Source: an uncultured Pelagibacteraceae bacterium (GTDB taxonomy: Bacteria > Pseudomonadota > Alphaproteobacteria > Pelagibacterales > Pelagibacteraceae). Taken from it: a stretch of DNA of 50,165 nucleotides. Every line of letters begins with the position of its first letter. The first letter of the stretch is position 1. The DNA lies in assembly GCA_902569725.1 (NCBI GenBank), contig CACFVG010000006.1, positions 1 to 50,165 on the forward strand, given 5' to 3'. The notes beneath the pieces are model-generated. The model worked only from the letters and a program-made list of their open reading frames with translations. It had not been told where the DNA came from and searched no databases. Positions 8,336 through 20,057 of the stretch are shown in pieces. A program made the position numbers and the translations under genes.

Positions 8336-8824
8336 ATGTTAGATAAACAATATTATATGTTTAAAAAGAGAGAAAATGTCGCTGATATTGAAGAAGGAAA
8401 TTTATTATCCCCTAAATTTGATAATGATGGTCTAATTCCAGTAATTACAACATGTTTTAAAACTAAAGAAATTCTAATGCACGGCTATATGAATGTCGAA
8501 GCTTTAAAACTAACAATAGAAACTAAAGAAGCTCATTATTGGAGTAGATCCAGAAAGCAAATATGGCACAAAGGAAAAACAAGCGGATTTATTCAAAAAG
8601 TAAAGGAAATAAGAATTGATGATGATCAAGATTCTGTATGGCTAACCGTTGATATTGGTGATGGCGCTAGTTGTCATGTAGGTTATCGTTCTTGCTTTTA
8701 TAGATCAGTGCCACTAGGAAAAATTGACAATGCAAGACAAATTGAAATGAAATTTGAAGAAAAAGGAAAAAAGTTTGATCCAGAAAAAATTTATAAAGGT
8801 CAAGCTAATCCAACTAAAATTTAA
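8336..8824 (+). CDS. hisI: Phosphoribosyl-AMP cyclohydrolase
   Basis: A 162-aa enzyme opening the adenine ring of PR-AMP in histidine synthesis. Family blocks are clear: MNVEAL, AHYWSRSRKQIWHKGKTSG, and GASCHVGYRSCFYR with two of the zinc cysteines. The usual D-C-D-x-D motif reads D-D-D-Q-D here, so the first cysteine ligand is replaced by Asp. I believe alphaproteobacterial HisI proteins often show this, but have not checked it. The N-terminus is about 25 residues longer than the shortest family members; an internal Met at codon 8 is an alternative start. Confidence 0.9.
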   Translation: MLDKQYYMFKKRENVADIEEGNLLSPKFDNDGLIPVITTCFKTKEILMHGYMNVEALKLTIETKEAHYWSRSRKQIWHKGKTSGFIQKVKEIRIDDDQDSVWLTVDIGDGASCHVGYRSCFYRSVPLGKIDNARQIEMKFEEKGKKFDPEKIYKGQANPTKI

Positions 8825-8829
8825 TTTAA

Positions 8830-9471
8830 ATGGATAGTTCTGATTTCAAAATAATAAAAAGATTTGGACCTTCTGTTTTAAAAGTCAAGATTCCAGAAAA
8901 CATAATAAATACTTTAAATGATCATTTTGATAAAATAATTTCAGATAAAGAAGAAAGTAAAAGACTAAATCATGGAGAGGATTTAGTTGGTGATGTTACA
9001 CAAGAATTAAAATTAGAAAAAGAAATAATGGAAAAATCAGGATGGATAAAGTTTTTAGGATCAAATATAGATAAATGGATGAAGGAAGAAGTAGGAAGAG
9101 GTATAACTAAATTTATTATGATTAATTCATGGATAGTTAGACAGTACAAAAATGAATATAATCCTACACATTGGCATAATGGACATATTTCAGGAGCAGG
9201 ATATTTAAAAGTTCCAAAAACTTTAGGTAAACATCTTCAAGATAAACAAAATAGAGATTACAGGGGTGGAAATTTACAATTAATTCATGGTTCAAGAATG
9301 TTTTTAAGTCAATCTACATTGAATATAGTTCCAGAAGTTGGTGATTTTTATTTTTTTCCAAATTATTTAATGCATACAGTTTTTCCATTTAAAGATACAG
9401 ATGAGGAAAGAAGATGTATTTCTTTTAATTGTAAGATAGATGATGAACTTTATAATGTCTATGGTGGATAA
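8830..9471 (+). CDS. Putative 2OG-Fe(II) oxygenase
   Basis: A 213-aa protein resembling the small 2-oxoglutarate/Fe(II) oxygenases often found in marine bacteria and their phages. The block NPTHWHNGHISGAGYLKVP (residues 111-129) supplies candidate iron-binding histidines H114/H116. GDFYFFPNYLMHTVFPF supplies H182, with arginines R194/R195 about 12 residues later for 2OG. The order and spacing fit a double-stranded beta-helix. The gene starts five bases after hisI and overlaps the next gene, so the three form an operon. The substrate is unknown; protein or small-molecule hydroxylation are both possible. Confidence 0.65.
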   Translation: MDSSDFKIIKRFGPSVLKVKIPENIINTLNDHFDKIISDKEESKRLNHGEDLVGDVTQELKLEKEIMEKSGWIKFLGSNIDKWMKEEVGRGITKFIMINSWIVRQYKNEYNPTHWHNGHISGAGYLKVPKTLGKHLQDKQNRDYRGGNLQLIHGSRMFLSQSTLNIVPEVGDFYFFPNYLMHTVFPFKDTDEERRCISFNCKIDDELYNVYGG

Positions 9472-9838
9472 AATTCAAAAAAATGTTTTGGGTGAAAATT
9501 TAGAAGAATGTTCTAAAGACCCATTGACAGGTTGGTTTAGAGATGGATGTTGTAATACTGATGAAAATGACCATGGTCTTCATACAGTCTGCGTTAAAGT
9601 CAATAATCAATTTTTAGAATGGTGCAAATCGGCTGGAAATGATTTGATTACACCTCATCCAGAGTTTGGATTTCCAGGATTGAAAGACGGAGATAATTGG
9701 TGTGTATGTGCTTCATGGGTTGCAAGAGCTATAGAAGCGGGAAATGGCTGTTCAATATATTTAAAAAAAACTCATGAAAACACTCTTAGACTTGTTCCAA
9801 TTGAAACTTTAAAAAAATTTGCAATAGATCTTTCTTAA
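9461..9838 (+). CDS. DUF2237 family protein
   Basis: A 125-aa protein from the chosen ATG (codon 8 of a longer frame beginning at 9440). This start puts KNVLGENLEECSKDPLTGWFRD at the N-terminus, where the family normally begins, and leaves an 11-base overlap with the preceding gene. The conserved DGCC, GLHTVC, GNDL-TPHPEFGFPGLKDGD and WCVCASW blocks are all present, with several invariant cysteines. The function of DUF2237 is not established. Clustered Cys residues suggest metal binding or redox chemistry, but that is inference. Confidence 0.8.
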   Translation: MVDKIQKNVLGENLEECSKDPLTGWFRDGCCNTDENDHGLHTVCVKVNNQFLEWCKSAGNDLITPHPEFGFPGLKDGDNWCVCASWVARAIEAGNGCSIYLKKTHENTLRLVPIETLKKFAIDLS

Positions 9839-9839
9839 T

Positions 9840-11459
9840 TTACATATTTCCATATTTAGGTCCACCACCACCCTCAGGTGTTACCCATGTTATGTTTTGA
9901 GATGGCTCTTTAATATCGCAAGTTTTACAGTGAATACAGTTTTGAGAATTTATAACAAATTTATTTATATTATTTTCAATTTGAACTTCATAAACACCCA
10001 CTGGACAATATCTTTGTGCAGGCTCATCATATTTATCAATCGTATATTCTATAGGTAAATTAGGGTTTTTTAGCTGTAAATGTACTGGTTGATTTTCAGT
10101 ATGATTTGTTCCAGTTAAATAAACAGAACTTGTTTTATCAAATGTAATAATATTATCAGGTTTTGGATATTCAATCTTTTTCATTTCGTTAGCAGGTCTT
10201 AAAGTTTCATGATCTGCATGTTTATGTTTTAAAGTAAAAGGTAACTTTCCTCTAAATAATATTTGATCGATACCTGTAAATATTATTCCTAAAATTAATC
10301 CCCAACTAAAACTTGGCTTAACGTTTCTTGCTTCATATAATTCCTTGTAAACCCAACTTTTTTTAAATTTTTCTTCATAAATAGATAAATTTTTATTTTC
10401 TTTTAAGTATTCATCAATAGTTTCTGCTGCAATCATTCCACTTTTCATTGCAGTATGAGATCCTTTAATTTTTGGCATATTTAATGTGCCTGCATCACAT
10501 CCAACCAGTAATGCTCCAGGCATATACATTTTGGGCAAACTCTGAATACCACCTTCTATTAATGCTCTAGCTCCATAAGCAATTCTTTTACCACCTTCTA
10601 AATATTTTTTGATTGAAGGATGTGTTTTAAATCTTTGAAACTCATCAAATGGAGATAGGTATGGGTTTTTATAATCTAATCCTATCACATAACCTAAGTA
10701 AATTTGCTTATTATCAGCATGATAAATAAAACTTCCACCATATGTATTATTGTCTAAAGGCCAGCCAGCCGTATGCATTACCAATCCTTCCTCGTGCTTG
10801 TTTGAATCTATTTCCCAAATTTCCTTAAATCCAATACCATATTGTTGAGGACTTTTTCCTTTATCTAATTCAAATTTTTTAATTAATTGTTTACCGAGGT
10901 GTCCTCTGCAACCTTCGGCAAATACTGTAACTTTTGCATGAAGCTCAATTCCTGGTTCGTGACTATCTTTTTTATTTCCATCTTTATCTAAACCCATATC
11001 CTGAGTGGCAATACCTTTAACAGAATTATCCTTATTATATAAAATTTCACTAGCTGAAAATCCTGGAAAAATCTCTATTCCTAAGTTTTCAGCTTGCTCG
11101 GCCAACCATCTACATAAATTAGCTAAACTTATAATATAATTATTATGATTATGTTGAACCTTTGGAAGCAACCATGTTGGCCAACTTATTGAATTTTTTT
11201 TACCTAAAAAAAGAAATTTTTCTTTTGTAACTTTGGTTTTTATAGGTGTGTTTAATTCTTTCCAATTTGGAAATAATTCATCCAAGGCTCTAGTTTCAAA
11301 AACATTACCTGACAAAATGTGTGCACCTATTTCAGATGCTTTTTCTAAAAGGCAGACATTAATATCTGGATTTAACTGCTTTAACTTTATAGCAGTTGAA
11401 AGTCCCGATGGTCCGCCTCCTACGATGACTACATCGTATTCCATCACTTCTCTGGACAT
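9840..11459 (-). CDS. etfD: Electron-transfer flavoprotein:ubiquinone oxidoreductase
   Basis: A 539-aa membrane-associated enzyme passing electrons from reduced ETF to ubiquinone. The N-terminal FAD site is VVIVGGGPSGLSTAIKL (residues 10-26). The C-terminal 4Fe-4S cluster ligands are C485, C508, C511 and C514 (RYCPVG and NCIHCKTCDIK), followed by the typical TPEGGGGPKYGNM end. It is the last gene of a run with etfA and etfB (24-base gap) and two DMGDH-type flavoproteins. This provides the whole route from methylated amines to the respiratory chain. Length and motifs are complete. Confidence 0.95.
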   Translation of the reverse strand: MSREVMEYDVVIVGGGPSGLSTAIKLKQLNPDINVCLLEKASEIGAHILSGNVFETRALDELFPNWKELNTPIKTKVTKEKFLFLGKKNSISWPTWLLPKVQHNHNNYIISLANLCRWLAEQAENLGIEIFPGFSASEILYNKDNSVKGIATQDMGLDKDGNKKDSHEPGIELHAKVTVFAEGCRGHLGKQLIKKFELDKGKSPQQYGIGFKEIWEIDSNKHEEGLVMHTAGWPLDNNTYGGSFIYHADNKQIYLGYVIGLDYKNPYLSPFDEFQRFKTHPSIKKYLEGGKRIAYGARALIEGGIQSLPKMYMPGALLVGCDAGTLNMPKIKGSHTAMKSGMIAAETIDEYLKENKNLSIYEEKFKKSWVYKELYEARNVKPSFSWGLILGIIFTGIDQILFRGKLPFTLKHKHADHETLRPANEMKKIEYPKPDNIITFDKTSSVYLTGTNHTENQPVHLQLKNPNLPIEYTIDKYDEPAQRYCPVGVYEVQIENNINKFVINSQNCIHCKTCDIKEPSQNITWVTPEGGGGPKYGNM

Positions 11460-11483
11460 AATATTATTTTTTTACAGTATTTG

Positions 11484-12437
11484 TTATTTTTGTATAGTAT
11501 TTAATTTATTTAATTCTTCTAAGAACTGTGGGAGGGCTTCAAATAAATCAGCTTCTAAACCATAATCTGCGACACTAAATATTGGCGCTTCACCATCTTT
11601 GTTAATTGCAACAATAATTTTACTCTCTTTCATTCCAGCTAAATGTTGAATAGCTCCTGAAATTCCGACTGCAATATATAAATCTGGTACAACAACTTTG
11701 CCTGTTTGCCCTACTTGATGATCATTTGTAATATATCCAGCATCAACAGCAGCTCTGGATGCTCCAATTGCCGCGTTTAATTTATCAGCAATTGCAGTAA
11801 TTAACTTGAAATTATCTCCACTTCCCATTCCTCTTCCTCCAGATATTACTACTCTAGCAGTACCTAATTCAGGTCTATCTGATTTAACCTCTTCTCTTTT
11901 TATAAACTTAGTTAAATTTGAAGCTTCACTTTTTTCAGCTTTTACAATTTCTGCAGAGCCACCACTTGTTGGCGCAGGATCAAAGGATGTAGGTCTAATA
12001 GTTATACATTTTTTTGCATCTGTGCTTTTTACTGTTGCAAATGCATTTCCAGCATAAATTGGTCTTAAAAATGTATCAGTTGAAGTTACTTTAATAATAT
12101 CACTTACTTGAGATGTATCTAATAGTGCAGCAACTCTTGGCATTAAATTTTTACCAAACGTATTAGCTGAGCAAACAATATGTGAATAGTTTTCTGAATT
12201 TTTTATTACTACTGGAGCAAAATTTTCAGGTAAAAAATTTTTGTAAATTTCGTCATCTACATGAATTACTTTTTTTACGTTAGGAACTTCAGAAACAGAC
12301 TTAGCTACTGTCTCACAAGAATGGCCTATTACTAAAACATGCAAATCTTGATCAATTTGTGATGCTGCTGTTATTGCGTTTAAGGTAAATGGTTTAACAT
12401 CTTTATTATTGTGTTCTGCTATTAAAAGTGCTGACAT
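11484..12437 (-). CDS. etfA: Electron-transfer flavoprotein alpha subunit
   Basis: A 317-aa FAD-binding subunit of soluble ETF. The C-terminal FAD signature spans GGRGMGSGDNF through GASRAAVDAGYITNDHQVGQTGKVV and ends with YIAVGISGAIQHLAGM, all canonical. The N-terminal half is the adenine-nucleotide alpha-hydrolase-like domain pairing with EtfB. It overlaps etfB by one base (TAATG). It should accept electrons from the two DMGDH-type enzymes encoded upstream. Confidence 0.95.
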   Translation of the reverse strand: MSALLIAEHNNKDVKPFTLNAITAASQIDQDLHVLVIGHSCETVAKSVSEVPNVKKVIHVDDEIYKNFLPENFAPVVIKNSENYSHIVCSANTFGKNLMPRVAALLDTSQVSDIIKVTSTDTFLRPIYAGNAFATVKSTDAKKCITIRPTSFDPAPTSGGSAEIVKAEKSEASNLTKFIKREEVKSDRPELGTARVVISGGRGMGSGDNFKLITAIADKLNAAIGASRAAVDAGYITNDHQVGQTGKVVVPDLYIAVGISGAIQHLAGMKESKIIVAINKDGEAPIFSVADYGLEADLFEALPQFLEELNKLNTIQK

Positions 12438-13185
12438 TATATTACTTTTGCCTCATTTTTTAATTTTTGCACTAGCTCTTCAACGCTAGCAACTTTGATT
12501 CCTGCTTTTCTCTTTGGTGGTTCTTCAACTTTAATTTGTTCTATTCTTGGTTTTGTATCAATTCCTAAATCTGAAGCATTAATTTGCTCTAAAGGTTTTT
12601 TTTTTGCTTTCATTATATTGGGTAATGAAGCATACCTTGGTTCGTTTAATCTTAAATCACATGTTACAATTGATGGAATATTTGTTTCAATAGTTTCCAA
12701 ACCTTCATCTACTTCTCTTGTTACTTCAAGAGATTTTTCTTTAACATCTATTTTTGATGCAAAAGTTGCTTGTGGCCAGTTAAGTAGTGCAGCTAGCATT
12801 TGACCAGTTTGATTACAATCATCATCAATCGCTTGTTTACCCATAAACACTAAATCTGGTTTTTCTTTTTCAACAATTTTTTGTAAAATTTTTGAAACTG
12901 CTAATGGTTCAATAATTCCATCGACTTTAACATGAATTCCTTTGTCAGCACCTACTGCTAAAGCCTTTCTAACTGTCTCTTGAGCTTTATCTTCACCAAT
13001 TGTAACTGCAACAACTTCTTTAGCTTTACCAGATTCTTTTATTTTTACAGCTTCTTCTATTGCATTATCATCAGGTGGGTTAGTTGACATTTTAACATTA
13101 TCAGTAACTACCCCAGTTCCATCTTCTTTAACCCTTACTTGCACGTTGTAATCAATAACTCTTTTAACTGCGACTAGTATTTTCA

Positions 13186-13186
<1 letters not shown>
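12437..13186 (-). CDS. etfB: Electron-transfer flavoprotein beta subunit
   Basis: A 249-aa protein starting [19 protein letters not shown], the standard EtfB opening. It contains the recognition-loop region [43 protein letters not shown] split across residues ~165-207, where EtfB contacts partner dehydrogenases. It overlaps both neighbours by one base, so its translation is tied to the DMGDH gene upstream and etfA downstream. AMP binding is expected from the family. Confidence 0.95.
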
Positions 13187-16158
<2,972 letters not shown>

Positions 16159-16162
<4 letters not shown>

Positions 16163-16728
16163 AGCTTCAATGCTGTACTTTTAACATCTTCTAAAAATTT
16201 TTTCCTTTTTTTTTCTGAGACAAATGGTACCGCAAAATATCTTCTATATATTACATTGGTTATTCCGCATATATTAAATACTCCTCTTCTTAATCTTTTT
16301 GTGGGCATATTTAAAAAAAAAGTCCTTATAGCAAATTGTGGAGAACCATAAGTACAAAAAACAACTGCTCTTTTTCCTTTTAAATTTCCTACTGGATATC
16401 CATAATTTCCAAATAACTTTTTAAATTTAAATGCCCAAGGTGGTGCTAAAACCTTATCTATCCAGCCTTCTACAATAGCTGGCATTCTAAAGTTCCATAT
16501 AGGTGCAATTAAAACAATTATATCTGATTTTTCTATTCTTTTTTGATGATCAATTACAACTTGATCTGGTTCTTCGCCAGAAAATACTGGGTTAAATTTT
16601 TCTTTATACAAATCAACACAATCTACTTCGTTTCCATTTTCATTTGCTGTTTTAATAAAAGTGTCTCTTATTGCTGCATTAAATGATTTATCATTATAAT
16701 GTCCGTATATTAAAAATATTTTTTTCAT
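16159..16728 (-). CDS. NAD(P)H dehydrogenase (quinone)-like flavoprotein
   Basis: A 189-aa flavodoxin-fold protein of the Flavodoxin_2/KefF-MdaB type. The FMN-binding start is IFLIYGHYNDKSFNAAI. The middle carries IVLIAPIWNFRMPAIVEGWIDKVLAPPWAF, the typical 'PlyWf.mPa.lK.wiDrv' block. It probably reduces quinones or similar by two electrons in the cytoplasm. It overlaps msrA and the DUF4864-like gene by four bases each, within a block of repair or redox genes. The substrate is unknown. Confidence 0.75.
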
Positions 16729-17303
16729 TTATTCCATATATTATTCAATTTTTTTTCTCTACCACAAGCTTTCTTATATCTAAGGTAATTTAAAAATTTA
16801 ACTTGATAATAGTCTTGATGTATTGCTTCTGCCTTAAAAAATTCATCAAACTTTCTAACGAAAGTTACAATTTTTTTATTAAATTTTTTTTCTAATTTCA
16901 TAATGCTATGTTCTATTAAGTTTTTTTGTTTTTCATTCAGATAAAAGGCTACAGACCTATAACTATATCCTTTATCGCAAAACTGACCATATTCATCAAA
17001 AGGGTCAATATTTATCCAAAAATGATCAAGTAGATCTTTATAATTTGTTTTATTTATATCATAAATAATTTCAATAACTTCAAAATGTCCTGTATTTCCA
17101 TATGTAACTTCTTCATATGTTGGATTTTTTGTATTACCACCTGAGTAGCCTGAAATCACTTCGATAACTCCTTCTTTTTTTTCAAATGATTCTTCCATAC
17201 ACCAAAAACAACCTCCAGCAAAATATGCTTTTCCCAAATCTTGGCCAAATACAGATGTTTGTAATAATAAAAATAAAAATATAGCCTTATATTTTAATAT
17301 CAT
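16725..17303 (-). CDS. msrA: Peptide-methionine (S)-S-oxide reductase, exported
   Basis: A 192-aa MsrA with an N-terminal signal peptide (ILKYKAIFLFLLLQTSVFG). The catalytic motif GGCFWCMEESFE puts the active Cys at residue 32. GYSGG, YEEVTYGNTGHFEVIEI and the resolving Cys near residue 180 (KKACGR) follow. I chose the ATG at 17301-17303. The longer frame begins with TTG at 17315 inside the SOUL gene and spoils the signal peptide only slightly, so it is possible but less likely. It repairs oxidised methionine, probably in the periplasm. Confidence 0.92.
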   Translation of the reverse strand: MILKYKAIFLFLLLQTSVFGQDLGKAYFAGGCFWCMEESFEKKEGVIEVISGYSGGNTKNPTYEEVTYGNTGHFEVIEIIYDINKTNYKDLLDHFWINIDPFDEYGQFCDKGYSYRSVAFYLNEKQKNLIEHSIMKLEKKFNKKIVTFVRKFDEFFKAEAIHQDYYQVKFLNYLRYKKACGREKKLNNIWNK

Positions 17304-17305
17304 TT

Positions 17306-17866
17306 TTATTTCCAATTAACTTCAAACATTGATTCATTTCTTCTAAGTGGAGGAAGTGTAAATGGGCTATTATAAGTTGCCCTTATAGCAAATCCTTTTA
17401 TTGAAATATTATCTTCTAGGAGTTTTTGTTTAAGAATCTTGTTATGTTTGTCAAAATTTTTATCAGAAGATCTTCCTGAAAATTTTATTACTGCAAAATA
17501 ACCTTCTGGTATTGTTGTAATTTCTAGATCAGGATTATTTGGTATAGGAGTAGTAACTTTATTGAATTTTGAGGGAAGGTAGAACTGCATAAACATTTGA
17601 TCGTCTTTTTTTGTTTGAGTAACTGGAACTGTCATTGCTATTTTTTCAGATGTTTTATTTTCTCCAGAAATATATTTAAAAAGTTTTCGAAAACTGTTGT
17701 TGTCGCCCTTATTTGCAACTTGAACTATCAATCGGTCTGAATAATAGCGAATTTCATAAATATCGTTTTTTTGTATTACTTTGTAAATTGCTTCTTCATT
17801 TGCCATAACATTAGAATATGAAAAAAAAATCATGCTGTAAAATATGAAAAGTATAATTTTTTTCAC
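17306..17866 (-). CDS. SOUL-family heme-binding protein, exported
   Basis: A 186-aa protein with a signal peptide (residues 1-22, ending NVMA). The SOUL pattern is clear: EIRYYSDRLIVQV, FRKLFKYISGENKTSEKIAMTVPVTQT, and the closing AIRATYNSPFTLPPLRRNE. Members bind heme or tetrapyrroles; the physiological role in bacteria is not settled. The start codon is GTG (17864-17866), overlapping the preceding stop as TAGTG. Its place beside msrA and a flavin reductase hints at oxidative stress or heme handling. Confidence 0.85.
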   Translation of the reverse strand: MKKIILFIFYSMIFFSYSNVMANEEAIYKVIQKNDIYEIRYYSDRLIVQVANKGDNNSFRKLFKYISGENKTSEKIAMTVPVTQTKKDDQMFMQFYLPSKFNKVTTPIPNNPDLEITTIPEGYFAVIKFSGRSSDKNFDKHNKILKQKLLEDNISIKGFAIRATYNSPFTLPPLRRNESMFEVNWK

Positions 17867-18333
17867 TATTTTTTTAGCACAGGAAATACAGGGTTAGATT
17901 TTTGAAATAATCTTTGATATTCCTGTTTGATGCATTTGTTCTCTATGTATTTTATATCTGCTTCTTCAGAAATCTTTTTAGCTTCATCATTTTGAATCCC
18001 ATACTGTAACCACAAAGTTTTAGCTCCAAGTTTAACAGCTTCTTTAGCAAAACCAGGTGTTTCTTTTGATGGTCGAAATATATCAACTATATCTATTTTT
18101 TCTTGAATATTCTTTAAATTTTCGACCACTGTCTCTCCGTTTATAACCTCTCCTGTAGCAAATGGATTTACTGGTATTACTTTATAACCAAAATCCTGCA
18201 TATATTTCATTACAACATTTGCAGGTTTTCTTTTTAGGTTTTTAGGATCTTCTCCTTTTTTTTCAGAGCTTACTCCAATCATTGCAATTGTTTTAGAATC
18301 TTTAAGAATTTCTTTTATTTGATCGTCACTCAT
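17866..18333 (-). CDS. CoA-binding domain protein (YccU/YneT type)
   Basis: A 155-aa stand-alone Rossmann CoA_binding protein. The opening TIAMIGVSSEKKGEDPKN, then VMKYMQDFGYKVIPVNP, VDIVDIFRPSKETPGFAKEA and TLWLQYGIQNDEA are the blocks seen in the YccU family. It binds CoA or acyl-CoA by family inference; a defined reaction is unknown. It overlaps the enoyl-CoA hydratase-like gene by four bases and the SOUL gene by one, which suggests a link to acyl-CoA chemistry. Confidence 0.85.
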   Translation of the reverse strand: MSDDQIKEILKDSKTIAMIGVSSEKKGEDPKNLKRKPANVVMKYMQDFGYKVIPVNPFATGEVINGETVVENLKNIQEKIDIVDIFRPSKETPGFAKEAVKLGAKTLWLQYGIQNDEAKKISEEADIKYIENKCIKQEYQRLFQKSNPVFPVLKK

Positions 18334-19103
18334 TTATTTTTCCATTTAGGTTTTCGTTTATTTAAAAATGCTGATATGCCCTCATGTGCATCTATGGACA
18401 TCATATTTAAAGTCATCATCTTACTTGTGTATGCATAAGCTTTTCTTAAAGGCATTTCTAGTTGTTTATAAAATGCTTGTTTTCCAATTTTAATTGTTAA
18501 ATTTGATTTAGAGGCAATTGTTTTTGCAACCTTTAAAACTTCTTTATTTAGATTTGATTTAGAAAAACAATCATTGATCAGTCCAATTTCCTTGGCATAT
18601 TTTGCGTTAATAGGCTCACCAGTTAAAAGCATTTTCATCATTCTTTTTCTGCTGATTTTTCTACTAACGGCAACCATTGGTGTGCTACAAAATAATCCAA
18701 TATTAACTCCAGGTGTTGCAAATGTTGCATCCTTGGTGCTGTAAGCTAAATCGCAACTTGTTGCAAGTTGACATCCAGCTGCATAAGCTGCTCCATGTAC
18801 TTTTGCTATAACTGGCTTTCTTCCTTCGACTATTTGAATCATTAACTTTGAGCAAAGATTAAATAGTTTAAGATATTTTGATCTTTTCTTTAAACCTTTA
18901 ACTTCTTTTAAATTATGACCAGCACTAAAACCTTTTCCAGCTCCTTCTAAAATTATTACTTTGGTAGTACTATCTTTATCAAGTTTTTTAAAAGTATTTA
19001 AAAGAGATTTTAAAGTTGCAAAAGATAATGAATTATAAGTTTTTGGATCATTGATTATTATATTTTTTACTCCATTACCTAAATTTTTGATCAAAATAAC
19101 CAT
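18330..19103 (-). CDS. Enoyl-CoA hydratase/isomerase family protein
   Basis: A 257-aa crotonase-fold enzyme. Oxyanion-hole segments FSAGHNLKEVKG (near residue 59) and HGAAYAAGCQLATSCDLAYS (near 103) are present, as are TPGVNIGLF and the final NKRKPKWK tail. The pattern is closest to the ECHDC3-like branch, where the hydratase acid residues are not always kept. The reaction is therefore left open. It lies 15 bases downstream of the carnitine-dehydrogenase-like gene and overlaps the CoA-binding gene, so a CoA-thioester step in the same pathway is likely. Confidence 0.85.
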   Translation of the reverse strand: MVILIKNLGNGVKNIIINDPKTYNSLSFATLKSLLNTFKKLDKDSTTKVIILEGAGKGFSAGHNLKEVKGLKKRSKYLKLFNLCSKLMIQIVEGRKPVIAKVHGAAYAAGCQLATSCDLAYSTKDATFATPGVNIGLFCSTPMVAVSRKISRKRMMKMLLTGEPINAKYAKEIGLINDCFSKSNLNKEVLKVAKTIASKSNLTIKIGKQAFYKQLEMPLRKAYAYTSKMMTLNMMSIDAHEGISAFLNKRKPKWKNK

Positions 19104-19118
19104 AATATTTTATTACTA

Positions 19119-20057
19119 TCATTTTCTTATTTTGTCTGCATATTTTTTTCTTAACTTCTGAAGATTAACTAAATATTCGTCTCTAATATTAGATATGCTT
19201 GAAACAGATTTGCCTTTTGATTGTTGTTTAGTGCCATTAATAACTCTTGTTGATAATTTTTTAGAAAGCTTTGGAGCTTTAAGTTTTGTCCAAGGTAATT
19301 TTAACGCAGGACCAAATTGTTTTAACATATGCTTCATTCCTGTCTTGCCTCCAGCTAAATGAAATGTCAAAAAAGTTCCCATTAATGACCATCTTAGTCC
19401 TGGCCCATCTTCTATTACTCTATCTAAATCTTTAGTGGTAGCATATCCATCATTAATTATATGTAAAGCTTCTCTCCACAAAGCTTCTTGTAATCTATCT
19501 GCTAAATATCCAGGAAGTTCTTTTTTAATAATAATTGGATTCATAGAAATTGATTTGTAAAATTTATTAGCCTTATTTAAAAAATTTTTCTTAGTTTTTT
19601 TTCCTGCAACAATCTCAACACCGGGGCATAGATAGACTGGATTAAATGGATGTCCTATAATTGCTCGAGCAGGATTTTTACATTTAGAATATATTCTGGT
19701 TGGAAGTAAACCTGATGAGCTTGATGAAATTATTACATTAGGTTTTGCTATTTCACTTATAGTATTCATTAAATTTGTCTTTATTTTATAATTTTCGGTA
19801 GTGCATTCTTGAATAAAATCAGCATCCTTCACAGCTTCTTTTATAGAGGTTACATATTTAAAATTTTTAAGATTAATTTTTTTTTTATTGAATAATTTTT
19901 TTACAAATGGCCAAGCACGTTTTATTTCAATGAGTATTTTTTTTTCTAATTTTAAATCTTTATCGAAAGCAATAACCTTTTTATTGTGTGCTAAGCACCT
20001 AATGATCCATCCTATACCTATAACTCCAGTTCCAATAACGGCAATTTTTTTAATCAT
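19119..20057 (-). CDS. 3-hydroxyacyl-CoA-dehydrogenase-fold protein, probably L-carnitine dehydrogenase-like
   Basis: A 312-aa NAD-dependent dehydrogenase. The Rossmann motif GTGVIGIG is at residues 9-16. The catalytic groups of the fold are S115 in SSSSSGL and H136 in GHPFNP, with CPGVEIV after it. The C-terminal domain has DGPGLRWSLMGTF, GGKTGMKHMLKQFGP and LKLPWTKL, which I associate with L-carnitine dehydrogenase rather than fatty-acid enzymes. Carnitine would give 3-dehydrocarnitine and then glycine betaine, feeding BHMT. No beta-keto acid cleavage enzyme is in view, so the substrate remains inferred. Confidence 0.72.
   Translation of the reverse strand: MIKKIAVIGTGVIGIGWIIRCLAHNKKVIAFDKDLKLEKKILIEIKRAWPFVKKLFNKKKINLKNFKYVTSIKEAVKDADFIQECTTENYKIKTNLMNTISEIAKPNVIISSSSSGLLPTRIYSKCKNPARAIIGHPFNPVYLCPGVEIVAGKKTKKNFLNKANKFYKSISMNPIIIKKELPGYLADRLQEALWREALHIINDGYATTKDLDRVIEDGPGLRWSLMGTFLTFHLAGGKTGMKHMLKQFGPALKLPWTKLKAPKLSKKLSTRVINGTKQQSKGKSVSSISNIRDEYLVNLQKLRKKYADKIRK

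Noticed and set aside
8620-8640. HisI as an inactive enzyme because DCDxD reads DDDQD
   Set aside because: Other zinc cysteines and the active-site blocks are intact, and this variant is probably usual in alphaproteobacteria.
17304-17315. TTG start for msrA
   Set aside because: The ATG at 17301-17303 gives a normal signal peptide and a short gap after the SOUL gene.
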